This document shows, one piece after another, positions 21,596-33,110 of a stretch of 64,000 nucleotides of DNA. Each line of letters opens with the position of its first letter. The first letter of the stretch is position 1. This DNA is from Voacanga thouarsii (taxonomy: Eukaryota; Streptophyta; Magnoliopsida; Gentianales; Apocynaceae): positions 1 through 64,000 of the forward strand of contig JANUWF010002124.1 of assembly GCA_026120185.1 (NCBI GenBank), in the 5' to 3' direction. Position numbers and translations under genes: made by a program. The notes below the pieces were generated by a model, which saw nothing but the letters and a program-made list of their open reading frames with translations, ran no database searches and was not told where the DNA came from.

Positions 21596-22637
21596 ATTGT
21601 ATTGATTCTAATCAACTAACTTTTTTTGGGCTAAGGTACAATATTCTTCAAGATGTATTGATTTTCAAATTTTTGTCACTTTTTCTCTTGCTATTTTTAG
21701 TTGTCAAAAACATGAAATTGTGCTATAAAAAAAGTTATGAATTTGACCCTATATGATATATTGATGTTTGAGGAGTTATTTAGTGTGAAAATTGGTTGAT
21801 TTGGGGGCTCAAACAAGTTAAACTTTGATATACAACAATGAGCTACGAGATTACACTCAAGTTGTTTGACATATTGCTCCAATGGTTTGTGATTGCTTAT
21901 ACTTTACTAGTAAAGCTTCCGTTCATGAAGTATGATGATTAATTTGATTAGTAGAATGCATTTGTGTAGTTAATTGATGTTGTAGTTGGGTAAATCTTCT
22001 TATTGAAGCCAGAAGTTTTTATTTTTTAATTTTTTTTTCACATTGCATTTGTATCAAGCTTGGAAACATTTGCACATCTTGAACTCCTACTTCTATTTGT
22101 TGAATTTGCGTGTGTCATCATTTCGTTAAGTGCTTCATAATTGCTAAAAGTGTATTCTTGAGGTTATGATAGGCACCACCTAGTTTAAAACTCTTTGAAA
22201 TACATGCATGTTCCTTGTTGCACACCAAGTGTTTGATAAAATGCCTAAATGAATTTACATTCTTTGTATGAGTTCTTGGCTTGCATCTTACACTTGAAAA
22301 TCATTGCTAGAATTGACGTTTCTAGGGTCACCTACCAAATATTTGATAAATTGCCTTTAAGACACCTTTCTTTCTTATCCCTTTGGAATTTAGTTAACTT
22401 GATTAGTTGAACTAAATCCTTTCAAGTGGGAAAGAACTGGGAAGAACTGAAGTGTAGAATTAAATTTGAAAAAGGCCAGAGGGTGAGTTCATTGTGATAA
22501 AAGCCAAGAATAGTGAAAACACGAGTGAAGAGTGACCACTAAAAATTAAATATAAACACGTGAGGGAGTGAAGTAAGGAATTTTTGTTGTGTTCTACTTA
22601 AATTTTGTGGGTACTTCTCTTGAAAAAAAAAATCACA
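21596..22637 (+). other. Leader of element D (non-coding)
   Basis: About 1 kb without coding sequence. The segment 22380-22580 is shared with the E leader (44330-44520) and D3 leader (59450-59690), including blocks ending in AACACG and GAGTGACCACTAAAAATT and the later ACACGTGAGGGAGTGAAGT. A minus-strand open frame in this region is an artefact of base composition. Confidence 0.6.
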
Positions 22638-22802
22638 ATGGCTAGTTGTAGTAAAAGTGAAGGGTATGACTATGATGAGGAGTCTTGCTATAATGAGAGT
22701 AGTTATGGGGAATATAATAAACATGAGAAAGAGTATGAGGAGGATGACTATGAGAGCATGAGATATTTGGATGAACAATATGAGGGGCCAAGCACATGTT
22801 GA
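22638..22802 (+). CDS. Short Tyr/Glu/Ser-rich ORF at gag start of element D
   Basis: ATG at 22638 in a favourable context (ACAATGG) gives a 54-residue product, MASCSKSEGYDYDEES to a TGA at 22800-22802, very rich in Tyr, Glu, Ser and Gly. The same composition continues in other frames to about 23000, so the true gag N-terminus was longer and is interrupted. It occupies the position of the gag start in E (44574) but shares little sequence with it. Confidence 0.45.
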   Translation: MASCSKSEGYDYDEESCYNESSYGEYNKHEKEYEEDDYESMRYLDEQYEGPSTC

Positions 22803-24009
22803 AGGAAGTATGATAGCTATGAGGGAGACCTATGGAAAAGTGATCAAGAATATGAGAACTTGAGTAATATGGAAAATTAGAGTGGGCGACATGAAAATAA
22901 TGGAGAAACTTATTCGAGTGGGGAAGGATATGGTAGTTTTGAGGAACAAAATTGGGAATATGAAAAAGAAGATAGAAGTGAGGAATATTGGAATATGGAA
23001 GTTTATGTGGGAGGAGCATTAAAAAAAAAAAAAAACAAAGCATGGGGAGCAAAATAACTTGAGGGAGCGTGAGTGCAAAATGTGTAGGAGTTTTGAGCAC
23101 AATTCCTATGATTGTCCAAAAAAAGTTAAACAAAGAGGGTGGAACATAGTGCATAAGACACCAGAAGAAGGGGTGCATGAGAGAAAAAGCTATAATTGTT
23201 ACAATAGTAGGAGTGATGGCCATTCTTACTACAGGTGCCTAAGTTTGCCACAACAACTAAAGGAGAAAGAAGAGTCGCAAGGAAAAGGGGGAGAATCCCA
23301 AACCTCTATAAGCGTGGTGCAACAAAGGAGTAGTAGAGGATTGACTTGTGAGATTTGCTGTAGTTCAAGGCACACAAATGTTGATTGTCTAAATAAATTA
23401 GACTATAAAAGATGTTATAAGGTGCACAATTGCAAAGGAGAGAGACAAATTGGGAAGCAAAAGGTAAGAGTTGATACTAAAGTGGCCACATAAAATGTTG
23501 ATGAGATTAATGAGGAGCTTAATGATAATAATGAAGAAGAAGTGGATCCATTGAGTTCAACAAATGGGGTGACTAAAAAATTTTAGAATATTTTCTTTTT
23601 CCTAGAGGATGAGTCAAACCCATTGGGAATGTTAGAGGAGAATAAGCAAGAAGAAGTTGAGCAAAATGGAGTAGAATTTGTTGAAGAGCAAATGCATTCA
23701 AGGAATGAGGTAGAAGGGAAGTATGTGCGTGATATGGATGAAGGCTTCCAAAGTGCTTCAAGTACTCATAAAGTGGGAGAAAGCACACATCCGCAAGAGG
23801 AGAAAAATAGGAGTTGGCTAGGGATAGTGCAAAAGCAAATGAGAATGAGTAAAACTAGTGAGAATGAAGCATCTAGTTCAACTTCACAAAATGGCACCAA
23901 ATCTAGTGGAGGAGATAAACTAGATGGAAGAGATGGGGATACACTTGAGAAACTGTGTGCATTAATTGGTGATATGAGGCAAATTGTTAAAGCTTGTGTG
24001 GTTGAATGA
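22803..24009 (+). pseudogene. gag-like region of element D with three CCHC fingers (broken)
   Basis: Open frames at 23059-23493 and 23623-24009 form most of a nucleocapsid-like protein. CCHC-type fingers are at 23074-23115 (CKMCRSFEHNSYDC), 23197-23238 (CYNSRSDGHSYYRC, second Cys replaced by Ser) and 23347-23388 (CEICCSSRHTNVDC). After the third, a basic stretch and a long Glu/Ser-rich region (DPLSSTNGVTK, DESNPLGMLEEN, SSTSQNGTKSSGGD) closely match E at 45600-46000. Stops at 23491-23493 and near 23583 break the frame. The usual capsid domain is not recognisable. Probably a non-autonomous element that kept nucleic-acid-binding gag parts. Confidence 0.7.
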
Positions 24010-24470
24010 AAAGAGGACCTACAAGGAGAAAATATTTTCTATTTAAGTTGTCAAGTCAAGAAAAAACCATATAGCTTCATTATTGATAGAGGGGGTTGTA
24101 AAAATATGAGTAGTGTTACATTGGTGGAAGAATTGAAAATAGAGACCTTGAAACATCCTAAACATTATAAGCTTTAATGGTTAAATAATTGTGGTGAAGT
24201 AAAGGTGAACAAACAAGTCAAGGTTTCAATTATCAAGGGGGATATAAAGATGATGTGATGTGTGATGTGTTTCCCATGCATGTTGGGTATATATTGTTCA
24301 GAAGGCCATGGCTATATGATAGGAAGGTAGTTCACTATGGAAAGAAAAACGCTTACTCTTTGTGCAAGAATAGAAGGAAATTCATACTTTACCCTATGTC
24401 CCAAAGTGAGATTGTAAAAGATCAAAACATTTTGAGGGATGAAGATAAAAAGAGAAGAGAACAAAAATAG
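24010..24470 (+). pseudogene. Aspartic-protease region of element D (broken)
   Basis: Encodes a retropepsin-like segment of a plant Ty3/gypsy element: YSFIIDRGGCKNMSS (DRG instead of DSG), then WLNNCGEVKVNKQV, the CDVFPMHVGYILFRRPW stretch and HYGKKNAYSL in two frames. In related elements these lead into the linker before reverse transcriptase. Here the expected linker and RT do not follow. Stop near 24177 and a frame change near 24240. The missing Ser/Thr in the active-site triplet indicates loss of activity. Confidence 0.7.
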
Positions 24471-25098
24471 AGGGAAAAGTGAGAGAAGGAAAAACAAGAG
24501 TTAGAGAGGAGAGAAAATGAGAGAAGAACAAAAGAAGAAAATGAGAGGTTAGAACTCTAAACGCAAGCAAAAATAAGAGTGGAGAGAGAACACATGAGGG
24601 AGAAAAGAGGTAAACCAAGAGTGCCAACTTGGATTTGGAGAGGTGAAAACAACAAGAGGGAAGAAAAAGAGTGAAGTAAGATGAGAGTGAAAAATTAGGT
24701 TGAGAAAAGAGGAAACAAGGCAGAACTTATGGAGCAAAAGACTGAAATTTTACTTTTACACACAAACTCTTGTTTGAATTCTTATGCATGGAATCCATAC
24801 AAGCAATAAGGCACATTTATTCAAGCATGAATCATTCCAAAGAAGGGGGAAATGATAGGAATCTATCCACACAACAAGGCACATCTAAAAAAGAGGGATG
24901 GAACATCAAGACTTACTTCAAATATCCAAGGGAACATTTAACATTTAAGAAGTTTCAAGAGGATTTTCAAGCCATCAAAGCATACAAGCCAAGAGCCAAA
25001 AAGTTTTTCAAGAGACGGATAGTGAAGGGAGCTGTAAATAGGACATAAAAGGAACAAAAATCATTGTGGAGAATCAAACCAACAATGAAACAAGGATT
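24471..25098 (+). other. Purine-rich tail of element D
   Basis: Strongly A/G-rich sequence (GAGAGAAG-like runs at 24475-24680) whose minus-strand open frames are composition artefacts. No pol domain is visible. It lies between the protease remnant and the 3' LTR, where the integrase and polypurine tract would be in a full element. Confidence 0.5.
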
Positions 25099-25978
25099 GA
25101 TGTCCAAAGGAGTAACAAGAAGAGCTTAAAACAACCAACATTTCATTTGGAAGATCAAGGGAACACATGAAAAAGGAATAGAGGTTAAATGAGAAGGGAG
25201 TGGAGTGCAACAAAATAAGAGAGGCTGCCTAGAGCAGACACGACGCCAGCCCAGAATGATGAACCTGGCACTGGCCCGGATCTACCTAGGTTCTTTCACT
25301 TGCACAGAACCGAGCTGGCTCCCGCTCCGTGTGCTAGATTTGGCACTGGCCCTATTCGGGCCGGTTCCAACCTTTTTGCAATTTCTCTAGTTTTCAGCCT
25401 TTTCCATTCTAATTTAATTTTCATGATTTTTATTATGTTTTAACCTATTTTATCGCATGTAATGGGGCCTTGAAACTTGTAATAAGTCCATTTAATAGTT
25501 AGGATTAGTTTGCGAAGTAGTTTAGGTCAAGGTAACAATATTTATGCTCTTATAGCTTCGTAAAAATAACTTTTGGAGACATATGAATTTTTTGAGAGTT
25601 CAAGAACTCTTTGAGAGCTTTGAAGAGGGTGATCCTCTTGGGTGATTCCCATAAACAACAAGACTAAATCAACGGATTTACTCCCACCTGTCACCTTGTC
25701 TCTAAATTTTAAGGGATAATCTCCATTTCATCTCTATTTTTATGTGCTAGGTTGTCTAGTGTGTTTGATAGAAATGAGTTAGCTGCCTTCAAATTCCTAT
25801 CCTTAGTGTTCTAATCTCTAGTTAGATTACAGTGTTAAGGTGTCTTTGAAGTAGGATAGATTCAAATTATCAAAAGAGTGTTAATTTCTTTTTATTTTGT
25901 TGTTCTTGTGTGTGAGTTTGTTAGGGTTCTTGTTCTTGAGCTTAATCCACATTTTTGGAGCTTCCCAAGATCATATCA
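25099..25978 (+). mobile_element. 3' LTR of element D
   Basis: Ends AGATCATATCA, as in D3 (59142). The start is not certain: TGATGTCC at 25099 is a candidate, by analogy with TGATGAGAC of the related LTR of E. GC-rich patches with GACGCCAGC and GGCACTGGCC lie at 25240-25370 within AT-rich sequence. Confidence 0.65.
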
Positions 25979-27665
25979 CCCTATTGTAATTCAAAACCAA
26001 AGCGATAAAATGCTTGAACAATTTAATTGGGTTCATAGTCCGTAATCAAACCACATTGCTAATTTTATACTTAAAATAAAATTAAACTTAGCAAAAAATT
26101 CCAAAATCACTATTTTGGAAAAAATAGAATAAATTCTAAAATCAATATTTTAGAACATATATTAATTCCTAAAATTAATTCCAAACACACTATTTTGGAA
26201 AAATAGAATAAATTCTAAAATCAACATTTTAGAAAATATATTAATTTCTAAAATCATATTTTGGGAATTAAAAAAATATATAATCTACAATCAATATTTT
26301 AGAAACTATATTAATTTCTAAAATAATATTTAGGAATTAAAACAATATATATTCTAAAATCATTATTTTAGAAAATATATTATTTTCCAAAATCAATTTT
26401 TTTTTTAGAAAAATCCACGTTAGTCCTAAAGCAAAAACTTTGGGAAATTTTGGGCACTATTTAAGAAAAAAAAAATGAACCATCTACCATTTACTAGAAG
26501 ACAAATCGTGAAACAGAAAAAATGAAAAGAATTTTTTTTTTTAATAACAAGAAGTTTCATCCGTGCGAGGTAATGAATATGCCCCTTGCAGATTTCTAAA
26601 AAATAATCCAGTGAGCCGAAGTCAAATTATGGAGAACCGCGACTTGTTTGTGCCTAAGGCTGCGACTTGGCTTCTTGTGAGGTAGCGGCTTGGGCCGAAC
26701 AATATATATATTTTTTTCCATTTTTCTCTTTTTCTTCCCTAGAAACGATTTCTGGGAAAAAAAAAATTCTTCCCGACTTCTACAACAATTCTCTGAGACA
26801 TTCCAATTTTTTTTTTTCCTTTCTATTCATTTAAATTGATCTTTTGTTCAGTAAAATGAAAACAAAACAAACGGAACAAACACAGTTTCATAAAACAGAA
26901 AGGAAAAATAGCTTCAAAAAAAATGTTTTTTTTTTCGAATACAACACACCCAGAACAACCTTTTTTTTTTTTTTTCTTACAAGAATTAACACCTTAACTT
27001 CTATTATAAAATAGCGGCTTGGGCCGAACAATTTTTTTTCCATTTTTCTCTTTTTCTTCCCTAGAAACGATTTCTGGGAAAAAAATTCTTCCAGACTTCT
27101 ACAACAATTTTATAGAACAATTCTCTGAGACATTCCTCTTTTTTTTTTTTCCCATTCTATTCATTTAAATTGATCTTTTGTTCAGTAAAACGAAAACAAA
27201 ACAAAAGGAACAAACACAGTTTCATAAAACAGAAAGGAAAAATAGCTTCAAAAAATGTTTTTTTTTTTTCGAATACAACACACCCAGAACAACCTTTTTT
27301 TTTTTTTTCTTACAAGAATTAACACCTTAACTTCTATTATAAAAACATCTCCTATTACTTTTATAGGAGACATGTTTGTTGCAACCGAGCCCACAGAATC
27401 AATTTTTTTTTTTTTTTCACAAACAGGCTATATTCAGAACAATTCAGAACATAACAGAAACCCAAACAAGAAATGAATTTCTTGAAAACACTCACAGAAA
27501 CAATTCCTATAATTCAACCTTATATATGAAATGGTTTTCGGGCATAAGAAAAACTTAAAATCTCTTGAAACAATTCCAAGAAACAGGCTAAAACATTTTT
27601 TAATTAATATGCTCACGTAAAACAATTTTCGTAGAGACTACGATGAATCCAATAACGCAGAAAAA
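25979..27665 (-). other. Leader of copia G (non-coding)
   Basis: Read on the minus strand, this follows the primer-binding site at 27666-27679 and matches the leader of copia C1 (about 9793-10640), including ATTTTAGAA/ATTTTGGAA periodic runs at 26090-26400. It contains a 329-bp tandem duplication. It stops abruptly at 25979 against the LTR end of element D, so the gag that should follow is missing. Confidence 0.7.
26683..27344 (-). repeat. Tandem duplication of about 329 bp in copia G leader
   Basis: Units at 26683-27011 and 27012-27344 both begin TAGCGGCTTGGGCCGAACAA and end near CTTCTATTATAAAA. Differences are mainly homopolymer lengths and an insertion of about 17 bp in unit 2 (TATAGAACAATT region, 27110). 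Runs of T up to about 15 are frequent. Confidence 0.9.
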
Positions 27666-27679
27666 GGGCTATGATACCA
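27666..27679 (-). other. Primer-binding site of copia G
   Basis: On the minus strand TGGTATCATAGCCC, one change from the initiator Met tRNA site. It lies directly after the minus-strand end of the LTR. Confidence 0.75.
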
Positions 27680-27680
27680 C

Positions 27681-29369
27681 TTAGGAATTCTAAAAATGAA
27701 AAACAAATTTATGTAGTGGAAAAAAATAGGAATTCTAGACAACTGGGTTCGTTCTTATGCATTAATAGGAATAAAAAATAGGTGAGAAAAATACCTACAG
27801 TCCGCTTCTGTTAAAGAAAAATTTACTTCTCTTCTGAAGGCGTGATCCAGCCAAAACAAAGAGATTGTCTTCTTTTTTGTTCCGTTAATGCACTGCAATC
27901 CAAGTGTAGGACTGCCTCCAATATAGTCCACACTAGAATGGCACTCAAAGTCACCAGAGTTTTTTGCTAGCAAAACCAATTATGGCGCGGCTCAGGGTTT
28001 TATGTGATTTTCCATAAGAAGAAGAAGACGAACAGAGCACTTAGTTTTTTTTTTTTTCAAACTGTAATTCACATTAATCATAATACCCACGGCGTCCATA
28101 TATAATGATATATATTTCGTCTGTCTCAATTTTTGTAATTAGAATCCATAATGTATATGGATTCTTAATTACCAATTATTATTATGATTATTGTTAACTA
28201 TAATATAGCCCAAAAATTATAACTAGTTATAATTTGACCACAATAACTTTTTCTTTTCCACAATCAACGCTGTAATGTTATTAAATAACATCTTGAGCAC
28301 TAAATCCTCTATTTTGTGTTACCTATTAGGTTTCCCGGTCTATTGGCAGCAAATATGAATTAATCTTGACATCTTTAAGATTAATAATCCTTAATACTTT
28401 TAGAATTAACTTATTAATAATCCTTAATACAAGAATTGATTTATTAATTATCTAATTAATAAATCCATATTTAGCATATCATGAGCGATATCTAGCAATA
28501 CATCATGACCACCGAAAAGTTTAGAAAGTCAAGTGGGTTAACATGAACCTTTCAATAGCAAATAACAGTGCAATATACACATTTCACCATACAATATCTC
28601 ATTTGGTTTGAAGTACAAAATTAGTGCAAAATAATTCTAGAATAATAAATTAATTCTAGCCCAAAATCCACTACTCATCATATGTATCAATTGGAACCAT
28701 ATCCAATACACAAGCGCCTTGGGCAAGGACTTCTCGAGTAGTGATTCCTACAAGTAGCCTTGAGATATTCGCCCCTACTATTAGGAGTGATGAATTATTT
28801 ATTGATCCTCTCAACTACTTTCATTTGCTTAATGTTGTACCCAATATCTATCCCATAGACGGTCTTGTCAAAACTCAAGAGATTGGAATCAATGTCCAAC
28901 ACTTAGCAAATAAAGTATATTGGAGATCTCAAGTCTAAGGATAGTTACACATTTGCTATGATGAGATTCTATCACCGGCGCTAAATAGTTATCTATGTGA
29001 TTATCTTATAGTTAGGTCATCCAATGTACTTGTTCTAGTAACAAGCATCAATGTGTTAACTTTAAGTATCACAATACTCACGGATGTGAGAGCCACTGCC
29101 TGATCAAATATATATTATTGATTTCATATCTCATTAATACCATCACTAGGGATAATTTAAGTATGAACACTATCCAATATAGTAAGAACCCCACATCATG
29201 ATCTCTATCATGATTTTCTTTATACAGTGTTGCACTTAGAACTTTATCTAACTGATACTTTACATGAAAGGGTAAATAAACAAACTAAAAGATAAAGAAT
29301 GTCTTCTTTTATCTGATAATGTGTAATGTACATAATACATATGATTGCCTCTAGGGTATAAAACTAACA
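27681..29369 (-). mobile_element. Copia G LTR, about 1.69 kb
   Basis: On the minus strand it begins TGTTAGTTTTATACCCTAGAG at about 29369 and continues colinear with the complete copia LTR at 33111-34803 (shared blocks such as CATGATAGAGATCATGATGTG and GATAACTATTTAGYGCC). Length agrees with the 1693 bp of that copy. It is preceded by RNase H and followed by a PBS and leader, so internal sequence of the same family flanks it on both sides. Confidence 0.8.
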
Positions 29370-29383
29370 AACTCACACTTGAA

Positions 29384-31074
29384 CTAGATCCAATCATTTA
29401 TGTGTCTAAAACAGAATGACTCAACATGTCTGTCACCTTTCTTTTGGGATAGTGCTTTTGTAAGCGAGTTAGCTATGTTCTCATCCTTGAAAACTCTCTC
29501 TATCTTTACATCTGGTCTATCTATGATTTCCCTAATCACATGAAAACGTCTGAGTACATGCTTGGATCGCTGGTGAGACATTGGCTCTTTTGCTTATGCA
29601 ATAGCTCCATTGTTGTCACAATATAGAGATATCGATTCAACAATGCTGGGAATCACTCCAAGCTCTATTACAAACTTCTTGATCTAAACAACTTCCTTAG
29701 TTACTTCAGAAGCGGCTATTACTCTACTTCAGTCATTAAGTCGGCTTTAGTATCTTGTTTGAAAGTCTTCTAACTTACCCCACCACAAAATGTAAACACA
29801 TACGCAGACTTTGTTTTGAAATCATTTGTATCAAATTGAAAATTGGTATCGTATACCCGTTTATTTTCAAATCACTTTCTCCATATATTAAGAATACATC
29901 CTTAGTCCTTTGCGAGTGCTTAAAGACATTCTTCACAGTTGCCTAATGACTCTCACCACAGTCAGATTGCTATCTGCTCGTCAAACTGAGAGTACAAGAT
30001 ACATCGGGCCTAATATATATAATAGCATACACAATAGATCCAATTGTCAAAGTATATGGAATCATATTCATGAAAGGCTTACTCTATGGGTCATAGGTAG
30101 GAATCTTCTTTTGGATTAATGCATGCTAAACCTCTTTAGCACCTTATCTATATATATAGACTGTTAAAAACTTAGCAACCTTTTTGACCAATCTCTATAT
30201 ATCCTAATTCCAAGAGTATAGATTACATCTATAAGGTCTTTCATGAAGAATTTCTCGGATAACAAAACTTTTCTTGATTGGATGATCGGTACATCGTTTC
30301 CTAATAACAATATATTATCTAGATAAAGTAATAAGAAAGCTACTGCACTCCCACTAACCTTCTTGTATACACAAGATTCATCCATGTTTTGAATGGAACC
30401 AAACTCTTTGATTGTTTCATCAAAATGGATGTTCCAAATCATAGAATCTTGCTTATGTCCATAAATGGACCTTTGCAGCTTGCACACTTTTGTGCTATCA
30501 TTAGAAACCCCCAGGTTGTGTCATATACACTTCTTCAGTCAGATTTCCTTTTGTAAAAGTTGTTTTCACCTTCATTTACAAGATATCATAATCATAATGA
30601 GTAGCAATGGCTATGAGTATTCTGATAGATTTCAGCATAGCAACAAGTAAGAAGGTTTCGTCATAGTCAATACCATGTTGCTGGCTAAAATATATGTAAC
30701 TTTGTTACCATCATGTCAGTTTTGTTTTTGAAAACCCATTTGCACCAAATAGGTTTAATTCTTTTGGGTGGATCAACCAGAGTCCATACTTGGTTGTCAT
30801 ACATGGAATCCATCTCTAATTTTATGGCTTCAAGCCATTTGTCAAAATTTGAACTATTTAGAACTTTCTTGTAATTTGTAGGCTGATCATCACATATAAG
30901 CAATACGTTATTGTGGTTACTAATGGGAAATCCATATCTCTCAGGTGCCACATGTATCAAACTCGACCTACGAGGTTCTTGTGTAGCTAAAGGTTAATCT
31001 ATTCTCCCAATAGATGTGGGATTAGATGGATAATCCTTGTTTGTTTATACTTCTTGAACTTCACTAAGTTTAAT
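29384..31074 (-). pseudogene. Reverse transcriptase-RNase H of copia G (broken)
   Basis: Read leftward from 31074: integrase C-terminal spacer (KLSEVQEV, NPTSIGRID), RT start with WLEAIKLEMDSMYDNQVW and CKWVFKNKTD (30685-30960), KLQRSIYGHKQDSMIWNIHF, catalytic motif LLYLDNILLLG (YVDD changed to YLDN, about 30320), then GSIVYA-type segment and RNase H ending ENIANSLTKALSQKKGDRH at 29384-29480. Many stops. Loss of the second catalytic Asp means no polymerase activity. The right end is the insertion point of element F. Confidence 0.85.
31070..31074. repeat. Candidate left target-site duplication of element F (TTAAT)
   Basis: The five bases before the LTR start. The matching right copy cannot be checked, because the 3' LTR of F is truncated at 42768. 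Confidence 0.3.
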
Positions 31075-32879
31075 TGATAGGGCCTAAATTAGTCACATTT
31101 TTCCAAGTTATTTGATATTATTTTGTGATACATTTTGTGAAATAACTAGTCATATTCCTTCATATTTGAGATTTTACCCTTGGAAATGTATTTTGTATAT
31201 TATTTCAGATTTTAGGGGTAAAATAAGACAAAAATATTACAGAATAGAACAGAGGTGGCGCCACCCGCGTGAAGGATAGCCGGCGTCGGTTAGCCACTAG
31301 AAGAACAAAGAAAAAAAGCAAAGAAATTGAGAAGCAGAGCAAGGACAATTGAAATTGGATTGAAAAAGAAAAGAAAGAATAGATTTTGGTCAGCAATCAT
31401 CAAAGGAAAAAGGATAGTTTCGGTCAGCAAGGTGCAAAGGAGAAGTCCAAAATTGTAGCTACAGAAGGAAGAGGGAGCAAAAATTCGGCAGAAGAGAGCT
31501 GATTGCAAAAGATAAAAAACAAAAAAAGCAAGCCTTGGTTAGCAAATTAGGTGGCTTCATTGTTGGCTCAAATCGAGCCGACACTACAAAGAAGCAAAAT
31601 TTCGCACTTAGATTCATTGTCAAATTCATTGTTGAATTGATTGTTGATACGGCTTCAAATTGGAAGCCGAATCAACAATCAATTCAACAATTCGAATTCC
31701 ACGAGTCTCCGGCACAAAACGACAAAGCCGAAATCAAGAAGCCAAATTGAATTCTCCAATTCAATCTCACGGTCAAAGTCAAAGACGGTGGAATTAATTA
31801 ATTTTTCTTAGGTTTTTTCTTCAGGTAATTACTTCTTTTTTATTTAGGATTCTTTTAGGAGCTTTGTAAGCCTATAAATAAAGGTCAATTTACCCTAGAA
31901 AAGGGAGGTGCACAATGTTGGGACTTAGATTTATTTTTGAGTGCATCACCAATATTTTCTCGAGATTCAAAGTTCAAGGAGGGTTGTTCAAGAAGGTTTT
32001 CAAAGGAAGAAGAAGGAGGCTTGTCTACGAGTTCTTTCTTTTACTTTGTTTTCTTTTTCTTGACAATGCTATGTTAATTGTTTTATTGTAATTTGCCATT
32101 GTTTTATATATTCATGATTTCTAGAGTTATTTGATCTTTTGATTAATTGGTTATTATTCTTTGTATTTAATTACTTATATTTATTACGAGATTAGTTAGT
32201 TGATTCTATCCATTGACTTTCTGGACCAAAGGGGGTTGATGGGTGTTTCGATTTATTAGTTTCATATTCTATTGGCAATTGACTTGCTGAACCACAAGGG
32301 TTGATTGATTAAGAACTGATAATTGAAGATTAATTGATGTCTTTCGAGACCAAGGGTTTATTAATTAATTTCATGTTCTAAATTCACCGAGACCAAGGGA
32401 ATTTAATTAAGGATTGTGTTTAATGCGTCTTTTGGATGAATTAGTTGAGACAGACCAAGTGATTCTAATTTATCTAGGAGATAGTGATTTCATGGATTGA
32501 CCATCAAAGTGAGTCTACCTTCATCATTCATGGTGCTAAGAGAATGATTAGTTATGATAATGGTTAAGTTCTTTAAGATCATGTTTGTCAAAACAATGGC
32601 TTGAGTTACATAAATCTACATCCTTGACATATACATATTTTTATTTTTTGTTTTCTTATTTATTTATTTTTTTCACTTTGTCGAGTCGGTTAAACATTGA
32701 AAGAATTGTAATTAATGTCTACTTGTTCCTTAAGGATCGACGCTTGTTTTAACCCTATACTCAGTTAATTATAAGTACGCTTGCTCATATGTGTGATTTG
32801 AGTTTAATATTTTAATTTAATCTTGATTGGGAATGTGCTTAATTTTGTATGATTTTTACACCCAAGTCTGAATGCATCA
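31075..32879 (+). mobile_element. 5' LTR of non-coding element F (1805 bp)
   Basis: Begins TGATAGGGCC and ends TGCATCA, followed by a tRNA-Asp primer site. 31075 to about 31910 aligns closely with the 3' LTR at 41926-42768. A GC-rich patch with GGTGGCGCCACC is at 31253-31295. A TATA box is at 31872. The element is inserted into copia G. Confidence 0.9.
31872..31880 (+). promoter_or_regulatory. TATA box of F 5' LTR
   Basis: CTATAAATA, about 800 bp into the LTR; conserved at 42737-42745 in the 3' LTR and at 47196-47204 in the related LTR F2. Confidence 0.6.
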
Positions 32880-32885
32880 AGTTTT

Positions 32886-32903
32886 TGGTGCCGTTGCCGG
32901 GGA
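32886..32903 (+). other. Primer-binding site of element F (tRNA-Asp)
   Basis: TGGTGCCGTTGCCGGGGA is one base from TGGCGCCGTTGCCGGGGA, the complement of the 3' end of plant tRNA-Asp, the primer used by many Tat/Athila-type gypsy elements and LARDs. Confidence 0.85.
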
Positions 32904-33110
32904 ACAATAGCATGAAAGCTTGGATTTTGTTGATTTAACCATGTGAATATGTAAATATGTAAATATATAAATATGTACAATTATTCTATTTGTAAAAATG
33001 TGCCATATTTTGTTGTTTGTATAATTGTATTTTAATTTTAGTATATGTTGTAAATATGTAAATAGGTAGATACATGTTCATAATATTTAACTTGTCTTGT
33101 ATGTTTGTAT
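32904..33110 (+). other. Element F internal region, part 1 (non-coding)
   Basis: AT-rich leader with short GTAAATAT-type direct repeats (32945-32980 and 33050-33065). Interrupted at 33110 by the solo LTR H. Confidence 0.75.
33106..33110. repeat. Target-site duplication TGTAT, left copy (solo LTR H)
   Basis: Repeated at 34804-34808. Confidence 0.75.

Noticed and set aside
22642..23223. Minus-strand open frame of 193 codons
   Set aside because: Antisense of the Tyr/Glu-rich gag-like region of D; His/Pro/Leu-rich by composition.
26683..27344. CRISPR-like or satellite array
   Set aside because: Only two long units in a copia leader; no short repeats with spacers.
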